Source: Planctomycetota bacterium (GTDB taxonomy: Bacteria > Planctomycetota > UBA1135 > GCA-002686595). From it: 11,944 nt of DNA. The DNA lies in NCBI GenBank assembly GCA_013140785.1, contig JABFRZ010000589.1:1-11944 (forward strand). Reading direction: 5' to 3'. Position 1 is the stretch's first letter. Every line of letters starts with the position of its first letter. This document shows positions 1 to 7,824 of the stretch, piece after piece. The notes beneath the pieces were generated by a model, which saw only the letters and a program-made list of their open reading frames with translations, was not told the origin of the DNA and made no database searches. Position numbers and translations under genes: made by a program.

Positions 1-50
1 TCAGACTTCGGATCTGAAAGTCGGGGGTTCGAATCCCTCCGGGCGTACCA
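1..50 (+). tRNA. tRNA-Arg (anticodon TCG), 3' part only
   Basis: The window opens inside a tRNA. The anticodon stem TCAGA (1-5) pairs with TCTGA (13-17) around the seven-base loop CTTCGGA, giving anticodon TCG, which reads the arginine codon CGA. A variable region follows, then a T-arm (GGGGG stem, TTCGAAT loop, CCCTC), the 3' acceptor strand CGGGCGT, discriminator A and an encoded CCA at 48-50. The acceptor 5' strand and D-arm lie before the window, so the gene is incomplete only because of the window edge. The minus-strand reading through it gives the peptide PEGFEPPTFRS, a familiar misannotation artefact of tRNA genes. Confidence 0.93.
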
Positions 51-537
51 CTCTCGCGCTTCTTGGCCGCGATGAGTAGGCAGCGCGCCAAGCGGTGCGG
101 GTAGCCGTCGCTAATGGAAAGGGCTCTCCCCCTGGACGTTCGACATGCGCTGGCCAACTGGGTCCGCAGTGGGGGAGGAGGAAGGGCACCCAGCCAAAGG
201 GCCGCGAAAGCGAACGCAGGAGGAGAGCTTGAAATGGAATGGGTCTCGATGCGCGCGGGCAGAGAGCTTGGAGCTCGTCGCACCCATGCAGGTCTTTCGC
301 TCGCGCTTGTTCCTTGGATGCACACTCGGCGCAATTCCCGCTGGCGAGGGCGCCTCTGGTGGATGGAGGTTGATGCTCACCGCCCACGTGCTCCAGACAC
401 TCCCTGCTCTACTTGGTCGCGCGGGCAACGCGGGGTAGCGCCCACTCCTCGAAGAGGCGAGGCGAGCGATCACGATCCGGAGCGGGTGCATCCGGCAACG
501 CACAGGCCTCGAACAACCCTCGTCGACCTCCAGCAAC
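51..537. other. Stretch without a recognisable gene between tRNA-Arg and the hydrolase
   Basis: I see no convincing gene here. A six-base inverted repeat, CTTGGC (62-67) with GCCAAG (87-92), lies just after the tRNA and could help transcript ending, but no T-run follows it. A good Shine-Dalgarno-like AGGAGG (218-223) precedes an ATG at 234, but the frame it opens has no recognisable family and runs about 410 bases into the hydrolase gene in another frame. No second copy of the tRNA 3' end was found that would mark an integrated element. Confidence 0.5.
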
Positions 538-1539
538 ATGCGTCTCCTGGCGAGGATCCTCACTGGCTCTGCCCTGCTAGTCCTGGCACTCGTATGTGCA
601 CACTCCTGCGGCTCCATGGACAAGCTCACGCTCGAACGGCGTCTGCTGGATCTCGAGAAGAACGCCGCCGTGCGCGCCGCCGGCCTGGAGACGAGGGAAT
701 ACGAAGTCGTCCTGGCCGGGAAGCCGACGCGCGCGCGCTTCACCTGGCATCACGCCGGCCAGCGCGGTCGTCCCGTGCTCGTGCTCGTGCATGGGACCCC
801 GAGTTCGCTGTTCACCTGGACGGAGCTCGTGCACGGCGGCCCGGGGATCGACGGGCTGGCGCGCGACTTCGAGGTGTTCGCGCCCGACGCACTGGGGCAC
901 GCCACGACGCGTACCGAGCTCGATTCGCATTCTTTCCAGGCCTGTGCTGACTGGGTGAGCGGGTTCCTCGACATGCTCGACCTACGCGACGTGACGCTGG
1001 TGGGCCAGAGCTACGGAGGTGAGTTTGCCTGGCGCGCGGCGCTCGACCGGCCCGCGCGCGTGACTCGGGTCGTGCTGATGAACTCGTCGGGCATCCCGCG
1101 CCGGGAGGACGAGTGGCTGCCCGAGGAGCTCAAGATGCGCGCGTGGAGGCTGGCGCACTGGGGCTGGATCCTGAACTCAAGAGTGCGCATTGCTGCGGCC
1201 GTGCAGCCTCACTTCCGCGCGCCGGTGCCCGAGGAGCGCCTCGAGGAGTACTACCTCGCGTGTTCGAATGCGGACAACTGGCGCTGCATGATCGACCTCG
1301 CGCGGGACGAGAACGGTGCGCGCGCCGCGGATCTGGCGCGTCTGCGCCAGCCCGTGCTGCTGCTGTGGGGCGAGCGTGACAGTGCCTACCGCCCGGAGCG
1401 CTTCGCGCAAGAATTCGCACGCCGCCTGCCACGCGCCGAGCTCGTGCTGGTCGCGGCCGGCCACTATCCGCAGGAGGAAGCGCCGGGCGACGTCGCGCGC
1501 GAGATTCGCGCCTTTGTCGAGCGCACGAGCGGAACTTGA
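538..1539 (+). CDS. Alpha/beta-hydrolase fold protein with N-terminal export signal
   Basis: This is a 333-residue protein of the alpha/beta-hydrolase superfamily (esterase, epoxide-hydrolase or haloalkane-dehalogenase-like). The oxyanion segment HGTPSS is at residues 85-90. The nucleophile elbow GQSYGG (156-161) puts the catalytic serine at 158, the acid is probably Asp281 in GERDSAYRPE, and the base is His309 in AAGHYP. A serine nucleophile favours an esterase or lipase over a dehalogenase. Residues 1-24 form a basic start and hydrophobic stretch ending in cysteines; AHSC could be a weak lipobox, so the protein is exported and possibly lipid-anchored. No clear Shine-Dalgarno precedes the ATG, but the signal peptide supports this start. 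It stands alone on the plus strand and the substrate cannot be read from the sequence. Confidence 0.88.
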   Translation: MRLLARILTGSALLVLALVCAHSCGSMDKLTLERRLLDLEKNAAVRAAGLETREYEVVLAGKPTRARFTWHHAGQRGRPVLVLVHGTPSSLFTWTELVHGGPGIDGLARDFEVFAPDALGHATTRTELDSHSFQACADWVSGFLDMLDLRDVTLVGQSYGGEFAWRAALDRPARVTRVVLMNSSGIPRREDEWLPEELKMRAWRLAHWGWILNSRVRIAAAVQPHFRAPVPEERLEEYYLACSNADNWRCMIDLARDENGARAADLARLRQPVLLLWGERDSAYRPERFAQEFARRLPRAELVLVAAGHYPQEEAPGDVAREIRAFVERTSGT

Positions 1540-1590
1540 ACTCGGCGCCGTCGCAGGCATCCTCATCCCCGAAGGTCAGGGGCCGTTCGA

Positions 1591-1618
1591 CGCGAGAGTG
1601 ACCATCCATGCTCTCGCG
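1591..1618. terminator. Hairpin between convergent genes, possible bidirectional terminator
   Basis: CGCGAGAG (1591-1598) and CTCTCGCG (1611-1618) are a perfect eight-base inverted repeat around a 12-base loop. It lies in the 174-base gap between the convergent hydrolase and beta-propeller genes, where a terminator serving both strands is expected. Neither side has a T-run, so intrinsic termination would be weak. Confidence 0.35.
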
Positions 1619-1713
1619 GTTCGCTCCTCGTTCTCGTCGAGCCGGGAGCGCCTCCGGGCTGAGGAGTACTTGGCGCGTGCTCGAAGCGAGGTGGCGCGGA
1701 AGTAGTGGCCGCC

Positions 1714-2916
1714 CTACTGCACCGCGCGGTGGTCGCGAGCGACGAGCTGGCCGCGGTTGTTGCGGCAGTAGAAAATGCCATGGGAGAGGACTGGCGTCGT
1801 CCAGCACACGCCGTCGTCGAAGAGCCGGGCGCGCGAAGCCGGCTCGAAGCCCTTGGGCGTCGCGGGTGCGACGAGCAGCTCGCCCTTCTCGCTCAGCACG
1901 ATCAAGCGCCCGTCGGAGGCCACCACCGTTCCCTTGCCGAGGCCGCGCTCGGCCCAGCGCACGTCGCCGTCGATGGTCAGGCACTTCAGCACGGCATCGT
2001 CGAAGCCGTAGAGATGCCCGTCGAGCAGCACGCAGCCGTTCATGTTCGAGTTCATCTCCTTGTTCTCCCACAGGACCTCGAGGGCCTTGCCGGTGAACTC
2101 GAGCATCGCGCAGCCCTTGGCGTTGTAGCCCGTCGATAGGAAAATGCGCCGGCCGATCACGATCGGCGTGGCCGAGTTCACGTTGTACTCCGAGGTCCAG
2201 GGGTGCAGCGCGAGCTCCCCACCGTCCTGCTGGTCGAGCACGACCAGGCCCGCGCCGTTGAATACCGCCAGGAGCTTCTTGCCCTCGTACTCGAAGGGTG
2301 CCGGAACGGCGTAGCTGTGGCCGTAGTCTCTCGTCTCCCACAGGGTCTTGCCGTTGGTCTTGTCGAGCGCCATCGTCCGACCGACGTTCAGCACCACCTT
2401 GTCGGCCAGCACGAGCGGCGAGGTCACCAGGCCGAAGGGACCGAGTCCCTTCTCGCCCTCGATCAGCGCGCGCTCGAACAGGACCTTGCCGGTCGCCACC
2501 GCGAGGCACTGGAAGTTGCCGAGCCGGCTCAGCACGAAGACGCGCTCGCCGTCGATCACGGGTGTGGTCAGCGTCCCGCCCTCGTGCATGTTGTCCCACA
2601 GCTTCGAGGGATAAGCGTGGATCCAGTGCTGCTCGCCCGAGAGCGGGTCGAGGCAGCGCACGACGTCCATCCCGGTCACCTCGTCGAAGCCCTTCGCCAC
2701 GAGCTTCCCGTTCGCCACGGCAACGCACGAGTACCCGCGCCCGACCTCGACGCGCCACAGGTCCGCCTCCTTGCCGCTCGAGCTCCAGCCGCTCTCGCGC
2801 GAGACACCGTCCCGCTCGGGCCCGCGCCAGCAGGGCCAGTCCTGGCCGTCACCGGCGAGGACGGCGGGGAGAACGGCGGAGGCGAGCAGGGCCAGATGGG
2901 TGCACGCGTGGAGCAT
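1714..2916 (-). CDS. Secreted PQQ-like (BamB-like) beta-propeller repeat protein
   Basis: This 400-residue protein starts with a signal peptide (MLHACTHLALLASAVLPAVLA, likely cut before Gly22), so it is exported to the periplasm or cell surface. The mature N-terminus has DWPCWRGPERDGVS (26-39), a signature of PQQ-like beta-propeller proteins that are abundant in Planctomycetota. Repeated blades follow, each with a hydrophobic strand then an acidic/Gly turn and aromatic residue, for example CLDPLSGEQHW (88-98), CLAVATGKVLFE (137-148), ALDKTNGKTLWE (183-194) and CLTIDGDVRW (312-321). There is no sign of the full catalytic PQQ-dehydrogenase domain, so the fold is probably structural or ligand-binding; the name does not imply that PQQ is bound. 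The upstream gap to the lipid operon is 115 bases on the same strand. The biological role is unknown. Confidence 0.88.
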   Translation of the reverse strand: MLHACTHLALLASAVLPAVLAGDGQDWPCWRGPERDGVSRESGWSSSGKEADLWRVEVGRGYSCVAVANGKLVAKGFDEVTGMDVVRCLDPLSGEQHWIHAYPSKLWDNMHEGGTLTTPVIDGERVFVLSRLGNFQCLAVATGKVLFERALIEGEKGLGPFGLVTSPLVLADKVVLNVGRTMALDKTNGKTLWETRDYGHSYAVPAPFEYEGKKLLAVFNGAGLVVLDQQDGGELALHPWTSEYNVNSATPIVIGRRIFLSTGYNAKGCAMLEFTGKALEVLWENKEMNSNMNGCVLLDGHLYGFDDAVLKCLTIDGDVRWAERGLGKGTVVASDGRLIVLSEKGELLVAPATPKGFEPASRARLFDDGVCWTTPVLSHGIFYCRNNRGQLVARDHRAVQ

Positions 2917-2993
2917 GGGGGCGACTCGGGAACGGAGGGACGGGCAGGGAGCCTAGGCGGCCCTTCGAACTTCATTTCCTGCCGGATGCAAGA

Positions 2994-3022
2994 ATCCGCC
3001 GAGGAGCGTGGATTGCGCGGAT
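2994..3022 (-). terminator. Weak hairpin after the lipid operon
   Basis: On the minus strand, ATCCGC (3022-3017) pairs with GCGGAT (2999-2994) around a 17-base loop, and TCTTG follows. It sits just past the last operon gene and before the beta-propeller start at 2916. The stem is short and the T-run poor, so this is only a candidate; without it the propeller gene might be read from the same transcript. Confidence 0.2.
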
Positions 3023-3031
3023 CGCGCCCCT

Positions 3032-3613
3032 CTACCCCGGCCCGCTAGACCGACCACTCCGCGGAAGCGCGCCTACCCCGCGCGGAGGTCGAAGGACGCC
3101 GAAGGTCCGTCCGTGCGCGAGCCACAGCAAGAGCGGCGTTGCGAGGGCGTACTCAACCGCAAGCGTGCTCCAGGTCTCAAGGGGCTCGGAACTCACGGCC
3201 ACGGCCCCGAGGCGAGCTCCAGCCAGGTACGAGAGTGGGCCGCCCACGGCGCCGAGCAGTGCCGCGAGTCCTGGGCGCCGTACGAGCCAGGCCAGGGAGA
3301 AGCGCGGCAGGGTGGCGAAGCCGATCCAGAGGGCGGTGATCCAGGGCGGCACGATTGGTAAGTGCCAGGCCGCCTCCGAACTCGGGTAGGCGGTCGCGCC
3401 GAGGGCCGCAAGGACGGTGTCGGCGATCGTTCCGAGGACGCCGGCCAACAGCAGGAAACGCAGCTCGCGGGCGCGCTCGGAAACGAGCAGCAGGTGCACG
3501 GCCACCACGGCGGCGAACGTCGCCGGTCCCAGCCAGACCGCGCCGCGTGCGGCACCCGCGACGGTCACGAACCAGGCGCCCTGGAAGAGCAGGAAGTTCG
3601 CCAGCTTCTTCAC
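3032..3613 (-). CDS. DUF2878 family integral membrane protein
   Basis: This 193-residue membrane protein has about five or six hydrophobic segments, starting at FLLFQGAWFVTVAG (7-20) and continuing through WLGPATFAAVVAVHLLLV (27-44), LRFLLLAGVLGTIADTVLAAL (51-71), VPPWITALWIGFATL (88-102) and GGPLSYLAGARLGA (124-137). The WITALWIGFATLPRFSLAW and GGPLSYLAG patterns match the DUF2878 family, which often accompanies CFA-family/FAD/DUF1365 genes. The start is GTG at 3613, sharing GTGA with the stop of the upstream methyltransferase, which points to translational coupling. The last 20 residues are basic and Gly/Pro/Ser-rich and look like an unconserved tail. No enzymatic motif is visible; a role in handling or positioning the modified lipid is inference. 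Confidence 0.82.
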   Translation of the reverse strand: MKKLANFLLFQGAWFVTVAGAARGAVWLGPATFAAVVAVHLLLVSERARELRFLLLAGVLGTIADTVLAALGATAYPSSEAAWHLPIVPPWITALWIGFATLPRFSLAWLVRRPGLAALLGAVGGPLSYLAGARLGAVAVSSEPLETWSTLAVEYALATPLLLWLAHGRTFGVLRPPRGVGALPRSGRSSGPG

Positions 3614-4881
3614 GGGCTGGTCGCGGTCAGCACAGGCCGCGCCAGCGGGCGTTCGAGCAGCATCTGCACATTCGAGATGTGCCGCTCGGCGAAGCCGCCC
3701 TCGCAATAGCAGAAGTAGAACTCCCACAGGCGCAGGAGTTCTTCGCCGAAGCCGAGGGCGCGCGCCTCGTCCCAGCGCTCGCGCAGGTTGCGGCGCCACT
3801 CCGCGAGCGTGCGCACGTAGTGCGGTCCGATGTCCTCGAGATGCACCAGCCGCAGGTCGCTGGCGCGGGTCATCGCCGAGCACAGCGCGGTGACCGAGGG
3901 GATGCAGGAGCCAGGGAAAATGTGGCGCTGGATGAAGTCGACCGAACGCCGCGCAGATTCGTAGTGCTGGTCGGCGATCGTGATCGCCTGCAGGCACATG
4001 CGCCCGTCGGGACGCAGGCGCGCCGCGCAGCTCCGGAAGAACTCGTCGAAGTACTGGTGCCCGACGGCCTCGATCATCTCGACCGAGACGAGCTTGTCGT
4101 AGGTGCCGCGCAGCCGGCGGTAGTCTTCCAGGAGCAGCGTGATGCGTTCCTCCAGCCCTGCCGCGCGGATGCGCTCGGCGGCGAGGGCGTGCTGCTCGCG
4201 GGAGATCGTGGTCGTCGTCACGCGGCAGCCGTATGCACGCGCGGCGTGGAGCGCCAGCGCCCCCCAGCCCGTGCCGATCTCGAGCAGGTGGTCGCGCGGC
4301 CCCAGCTCGAGCGCTAGGCAGATGCGATCGATCTTGGCCAGCGAGGCTTCTCGCAGGGTCGCGCCGGGACGCTCGAAGATTCCGCACGAGTACGACAGGG
4401 TCTCGTCCAGGAACAGGCGGAAAAAGTCGTTCGAGAGGTCGTAGTGCGCCGCGATGTTGGCACGACTTCCGCCCAGAGTGTTGCGGCGCAGGCTGTGAAA
4501 GAGCGCCAACACCGTCTGTGAGATCCGCGCGAAGCCGCTCTCGACACCGGCCAAAGCCTCGCGATTGCGCACGAAGAGTCGCACCACCGCGGTCGGGTCG
4601 TCGCTCGACCACCAGCCCTTGGCGTAGGCTTCACCCGCACCGACGCTTCCGCGGCGCGCCACCGCGCCCCAGAAACGTGGGTCGAGCACGTGCACGCTCG
4701 CATCCGGGAGGGCTGGATGAGCACTGCCGAAGACATGGCGCTGGCCTCCGTCGAGGACCAGCAGCGACCCGGACGAGATACGTGCGAGTCGTCCGAGCAC
4801 GAGGCGGGCGACGAGGGCTGTGCGCGCGGCGTGCTCGACTCGGGTAGCGGTCAGGATGGCCGTGGAACTCTCGGTGCTCAT
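3610..4881 (-). CDS. CFA-synthase-family lipid methyltransferase, UfaA1-like
   Basis: This 423-residue enzyme of the cyclopropane-fatty-acyl-phospholipid synthase family should transfer a methyl group from S-adenosylmethionine to an acyl-chain double bond of a membrane phospholipid. It keeps the CFA N-terminal domain (GEAYAKGWWSSDDPTAVVRL, 83-102), the HYDLSNDFF start of the catalytic domain (146-154), SYSCGIFE (163-170, Cys166 matching the bicarbonate-site cysteine of E. coli Cfa), the SAM loop EIGTGWG (201-207), SVEMIEAVG (266-274, Glu271), FIQRHIFPGS (317-326) and HYVRTL (354-359). In LQAITI (297-302) Gln298 stands where classical CFA synthases have the active-site histidine of LLHTIG. The same Gln is in my memory of M. 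tuberculosis UfaA1, so this belongs to that subfamily and may make a methyl or methylene product instead of a cyclopropane. It overlaps the DUF1365 gene by ATGA. Confidence 0.92.
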   Translation of the reverse strand: MSTESSTAILTATRVEHAARTALVARLVLGRLARISSGSLLVLDGGQRHVFGSAHPALPDASVHVLDPRFWGAVARRGSVGAGEAYAKGWWSSDDPTAVVRLFVRNREALAGVESGFARISQTVLALFHSLRRNTLGGSRANIAAHYDLSNDFFRLFLDETLSYSCGIFERPGATLREASLAKIDRICLALELGPRDHLLEIGTGWGALALHAARAYGCRVTTTTISREQHALAAERIRAAGLEERITLLLEDYRRLRGTYDKLVSVEMIEAVGHQYFDEFFRSCAARLRPDGRMCLQAITIADQHYESARRSVDFIQRHIFPGSCIPSVTALCSAMTRASDLRLVHLEDIGPHYVRTLAEWRRNLRERWDEARALGFGEELLRLWEFYFCYCEGGFAERHISNVQMLLERPLARPVLTATSP

Positions 4882-5651
4882 GTCGTGCTGGTCTCCGTGG
4901 GGACCGAAAGCTTCTTCGGGTGTGCGTGGAAGGGCGCGCGTTTCAGGAACAGGCGTGCGGCCTGCCAGTAGATGGCGGCGTGGATGCGTGCGCTGAGCAA
5001 CGGGTACCGCAGCAGCACGCTCGCCAGGTTGCGGCCCGTGACGGCGCGCCGCCGGCAGGCGAGGCCCGCGTGGAAAACGGGGCGGCCGCGCTCCAGGCTG
5101 GTCATGTGGACGTCGAGCCGCTCGCCCGGCGCGTGCAGGGACCATTCGTAGTCGAGATCCATGCCGTGGAACGGCGAGACGTGGAAGTCCTTGTGGAAGC
5201 GCCAGCGCAGCTCCTCCGTTCCGGCCGAAGCGCGAGCGTCCAGCACGTAGGCGTGGCGCTCGCCCCAGGGGGTGTTCGTGATCTCTGCCACGATCGCCTC
5301 GAGCTCGTCCTGCGGGTCGAAGCAGTAGTAAAAGGTGACCGGGTTGCAGACGTAGCCAAAAGTGCGCAGGTGCGTGAGCACGCGCACCGCGCCCGCGGGC
5401 CGCCGGCCGAGCTCGCGCTCGACGCGCTCGAGTACGGCCTCGCGCAACGAAGTGTCGGGTGCGCCCATGTAATCGGCGCGCCGGAACCACGCGAGAGCGG
5501 GTGCCCCGGCCGACCACAGCCATCGCCCGGCGAAGAGTCGCGGCAACTCGTCCAGGTCGAGGTACATCAGGAAGAGCCGGTAGCGGAAGTCGTGCGGCCG
5601 GGGTTCGAGCCGGCGATGGAAGACCTCGCCCTCGTAGATCGCGCTCTTCAT
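4878..5651 (-). CDS. DUF1365 family protein
   Basis: This 257-residue protein matches DUF1365 along its length: MKSAIYEGEVFHRRLEPRPH at the start, FGYVCNPVTFYYC (98-110), NTPWGERHAY (126-135) and HKDFHVSPFHGMDLDYEW (153-170). The many conserved His, Asp and Tyr residues suggest an active site, but its chemistry is not known to me. In mycobacteria and many proteobacteria DUF1365 lies between the FAD-dependent oxidoreductase and the CFA-family gene, as here. Its ATG begins within the stop of the FAD gene (one shared base at 5651) and its own stop overlaps the next ATG as ATGA. Its constant company with CFA-type enzymes points to a step in acyl-chain modification; this is inference. Confidence 0.92.
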   Translation of the reverse strand: MKSAIYEGEVFHRRLEPRPHDFRYRLFLMYLDLDELPRLFAGRWLWSAGAPALAWFRRADYMGAPDTSLREAVLERVERELGRRPAGAVRVLTHLRTFGYVCNPVTFYYCFDPQDELEAIVAEITNTPWGERHAYVLDARASAGTEELRWRFHKDFHVSPFHGMDLDYEWSLHAPGERLDVHMTSLERGRPVFHAGLACRRRAVTGRNLASVLLRYPLLSARIHAAIYWQAARLFLKRAPFHAHPKKLSVPTETSTT

Positions 5652-6901
5652 CAGGCCAGAACTTCCTGGCCCAGGCGGCGCGCGACAGCGAGTCCGCTCG
5701 CGACCCCATCCTCGTGAAAGCCGTAGCCCCAGTAGGCCCCGCAGAAATGCACGCCGTGCGCCCCGTCGATCTCGCCGTGGCGGCGCTGGGCGCGCACGGC
5801 CTCGCTCGAGTAGATCGGGTGGTGGTAGACGAAGCTCCGTAGCACCCTGGCAGGGTCGATGGCCGTGGCGCGGTTGAGCGTGACCAGGTAGGGCTGGTCC
5901 GCGGGCAGCCTCTGCAGGCGGTTCATGCAGTACGTCACCGTCGGCAGATCCGAGGGCGGGTCGGTGACGTGGTAGTTCCAGCTGGCCCAGGCGCGGCGCT
6001 TCTGCGGCATGAGCGACGCGTCGGTGTGCAGCACGGCTTCGTTCCTCTGGTAGGCGAAGGCGCCGAGGACCGTGCGTTCCAGCCGCGTCGCGTCGGCGAG
6101 TATGCGCAGGCTCTGATCGGCGTGCGCTGCCAGGACGACGCGGTCGTAGGTCGTCGCTTCGCCAGCCGCGCTGCGGACGCAAACGCCGCCCGGTACGCGC
6201 TCGACACGCACTACCGGTGTCCGCAGTCGGATCCGGTCGCGGAACGGCGCCACCAGAGCCCGCACGTACTCACGCGATCCGCCGCGAACCACCAGCCACT
6301 GTGGCCGGTCATCCACCTGCAGGAAGCCGTGGTTGTGGAAGAACTGCACCAGGAAGCGCACGGGGAAGGCGCGCATGTCCTCGGGCCGTGCCGACCAGAT
6401 CGCGGCTCCCATCGGCAGCAGGTGCTGCTCGACGAATTCGCGTGTGTAGCCACCGCGCTCGAGGAACGCGCCTAGGGTCAGCTCTTCGTCGCGCTCCGCG
6501 AGCAGGGCCGGCGCCTCGCGGTAGAAGCGCAGGATGTCGCGTACCATGCGCCAGAAGGATGGGCGCAACGCGTTGCTGCGCTGGGCCAGCAGGCCGTTCA
6601 GAGACGTGCCGTTGTATTCCAGACCGCTGCGCTCACAACGCACCGAGAAGCTCATCTCGCTCGGCTGCCAGGCAACGCCCAGCTCGCCGAGCAGCGCGCA
6701 GAAGAGCGGGTAGGTCTTCTGGTTGAACACGATGAAGCCGGTGTCGATCGCCAAGCGACTCGCTCCCACCTCGACCTCGACGGTGTTGGTATGGCCCCCG
6801 ATCCATTCGCCGGCCTCGTACACGGTGAGCTCGTGCTCGCGGTACAGCCGGCGGGCCGCGACCATGCCGGCGATGCCGGTGCCGACGACGGCGACCTTCA
6901 C
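5651..6901 (-). CDS. FAD-dependent amine-oxidase-like oxidoreductase of CFA-type clusters
   Basis: This 416-residue flavoprotein begins with a Rossmann FAD-binding site, VAVVGTGIAGMVAARRL (3-19), and an acidic residue ending beta-2 (VYEAGEWIGG, 27-36, Glu29) that would hold the FAD ribose. IDTGFIVFN (52-60), HNHGFLQVDDRPQW (189-202), GGSREYV (207-213) and the C-terminal FAD motif HFCGAYWGYGFHEDGVASG (385-403) identify the subfamily that sits beside DUF1365 and CFA-family genes, such as M. tuberculosis Rv0449c. Relatives are linked to desaturation or reduction of methylated acyl chains, so a redox step on the product of a neighbouring methyltransferase is likely. The start is GTG at 6901, overlapping the desaturase stop as GTGA; the next ATG lies beyond the FAD loop, so GTG is needed. 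Confidence 0.92.
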   Translation of the reverse strand: MKVAVVGTGIAGMVAARRLYREHELTVYEAGEWIGGHTNTVEVEVGASRLAIDTGFIVFNQKTYPLFCALLGELGVAWQPSEMSFSVRCERSGLEYNGTSLNGLLAQRSNALRPSFWRMVRDILRFYREAPALLAERDEELTLGAFLERGGYTREFVEQHLLPMGAAIWSARPEDMRAFPVRFLVQFFHNHGFLQVDDRPQWLVVRGGSREYVRALVAPFRDRIRLRTPVVRVERVPGGVCVRSAAGEATTYDRVVLAAHADQSLRILADATRLERTVLGAFAYQRNEAVLHTDASLMPQKRRAWASWNYHVTDPPSDLPTVTYCMNRLQRLPADQPYLVTLNRATAIDPARVLRSFVYHHPIYSSEAVRAQRRHGEIDGAHGVHFCGAYWGYGFHEDGVASGLAVARRLGQEVLA

Positions 6902-7824
6902 GGCCGGCGGCTCCTACTCCGTGCCGGAACGGGCTTCAGGTCCCAGACCAGGCCCAGCGCGCTCATCAAGCGCAGCAAATACCAGCTCGGGTCGATCTCC
7001 CACCAGCGCAGACCCGCTCGCGCTGCGCCGGGATGGCGGTGATGGTTGTTGTGCCAGCCCTCGCCGAAGGTGAACACCGCGAGCAGCGCGTTGTTGCGGC
7101 TCTGGTCGCTCGTCTCGAAGCGGCGTGAGCCGAAGCGGTGGGCGATCGAGTTGATCGAGAAGGTCATGTGGTAGAGCACGACCGTGGAGATGCACACGCC
7201 GAACACGAGCAGCTGCGGGCCGTTCGTTCCGAGGCCGGGAGCCAGCGCGGCCAGGAGTTCGCCCGTGCCGTAGAAGGCCGGAACGAGCAAGAGCGGCACC
7301 AGCGAGTCGAAGCGATCGAGGAAGCGCAGCTCGGGAAAGCGCGCGAGATCGCGCACGAGCTCGAGTCGCGTTCGGAAGTTGCCCTGCGCCAGCACCCAGC
7401 CGACGTGGCTCCACCAGAAGCCCTGGCGCTCCGGCGAGTGCACGTCGCCTTCCGCGTCGGAATGGCGATGGTGCATGCGGTGGTGCGCAGCCCACCACAA
7501 GGGCCCGCGCTGGATCGCGCTCGCTCCCAGCAGGGCGAAGGCGAACTGCACCGGCCGCGAGGTGCGAAAGGCGGCGTGGGAGAAGAAGCGGTGGTAGAAG
7601 GCCGTGATGGCGAACATCCGCACGGCGTAGAAAGCCAGGGCGACCGCCACGGCCGTCCAGCTCCAACCGACCCACGGCACGAGCAGGCAGCCCGCGTGCA
7701 GCGCCAGGAACGGGCTGATCCTCAGCCAGTCGATGTCGTGCGGCTGGCGCTCCGTGTCGCGCGGATCTTGCGCCCAGGAGTCCAGCCACCGCACGACGCT
7801 TGCGACGGCGGTGCGAGTCCTCAT
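6898..7824 (-). CDS. Membrane fatty acid desaturase (acyl-CoA delta-9 type)
   Basis: This 308-residue di-iron membrane desaturase has all three histidine boxes: HRFFSH (78-83), HRMHH (115-119) with HSD after it, and HNNHH (258-262), plus the extra His229 in NSIAHRFGSRRFET. The hydrophobic segments (about 35-75, 92-110, 172-195 and 202-224) fit the usual four-helix arrangement, and the length fits bacterial acyl-CoA delta-9 desaturases. It would insert a cis double bond in a saturated acyl chain using O2 and an electron donor that is not encoded nearby. It overlaps the methyltransferase upstream (ATGA) and the FAD gene downstream (GTGA). Placed within this operon, it may make the unsaturated substrate for methyl transfer; this is inference. 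The position of the double bond cannot be read from sequence. Confidence 0.94.
   Translation of the reverse strand: MRTRTAVASVVRWLDSWAQDPRDTERQPHDIDWLRISPFLALHAGCLLVPWVGWSWTAVAVALAFYAVRMFAITAFYHRFFSHAAFRTSRPVQFAFALLGASAIQRGPLWWAAHHRMHHRHSDAEGDVHSPERQGFWWSHVGWVLAQGNFRTRLELVRDLARFPELRFLDRFDSLVPLLLVPAFYGTGELLAALAPGLGTNGPQLLVFGVCISTVVLYHMTFSINSIAHRFGSRRFETSDQSRNNALLAVFTFGEGWHNNHHRHPGAARAGLRWWEIDPSWYLLRLMSALGLVWDLKPVPARSRSRRP

Noticed and set aside
1..387. Minus-strand reading frame covering the tRNA, with peptide PEGFEPPTFRS
   Set aside because: This peptide is the well-known antisense translation of tRNA T- and anticodon arms and is not a real protein.
1..537. Integrated mobile element at the tRNA-Arg 3' end
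   Set aside because: No integrase gene and no second copy of the tRNA 3' sequence are present in the window.
234..950. Plus-strand frame from ATG 234 with a good AGGAGG upstream
   Set aside because: It has Arg/His-rich composition without family resemblance and runs about 410 bases into the hydrolase gene in a different frame.
1130..2758. Long minus-strand frame of 542 codons
   Set aside because: It is an Arg/Ala-rich shadow of the hydrolase and the beta-propeller gene, both of which show clear motifs in their own frames.
3355..4317. Plus-strand frame opposite the UfaA1-like gene
   Set aside because: High-GC antisense shadow: the minus strand here encodes a full-length methyltransferase with all its motifs.
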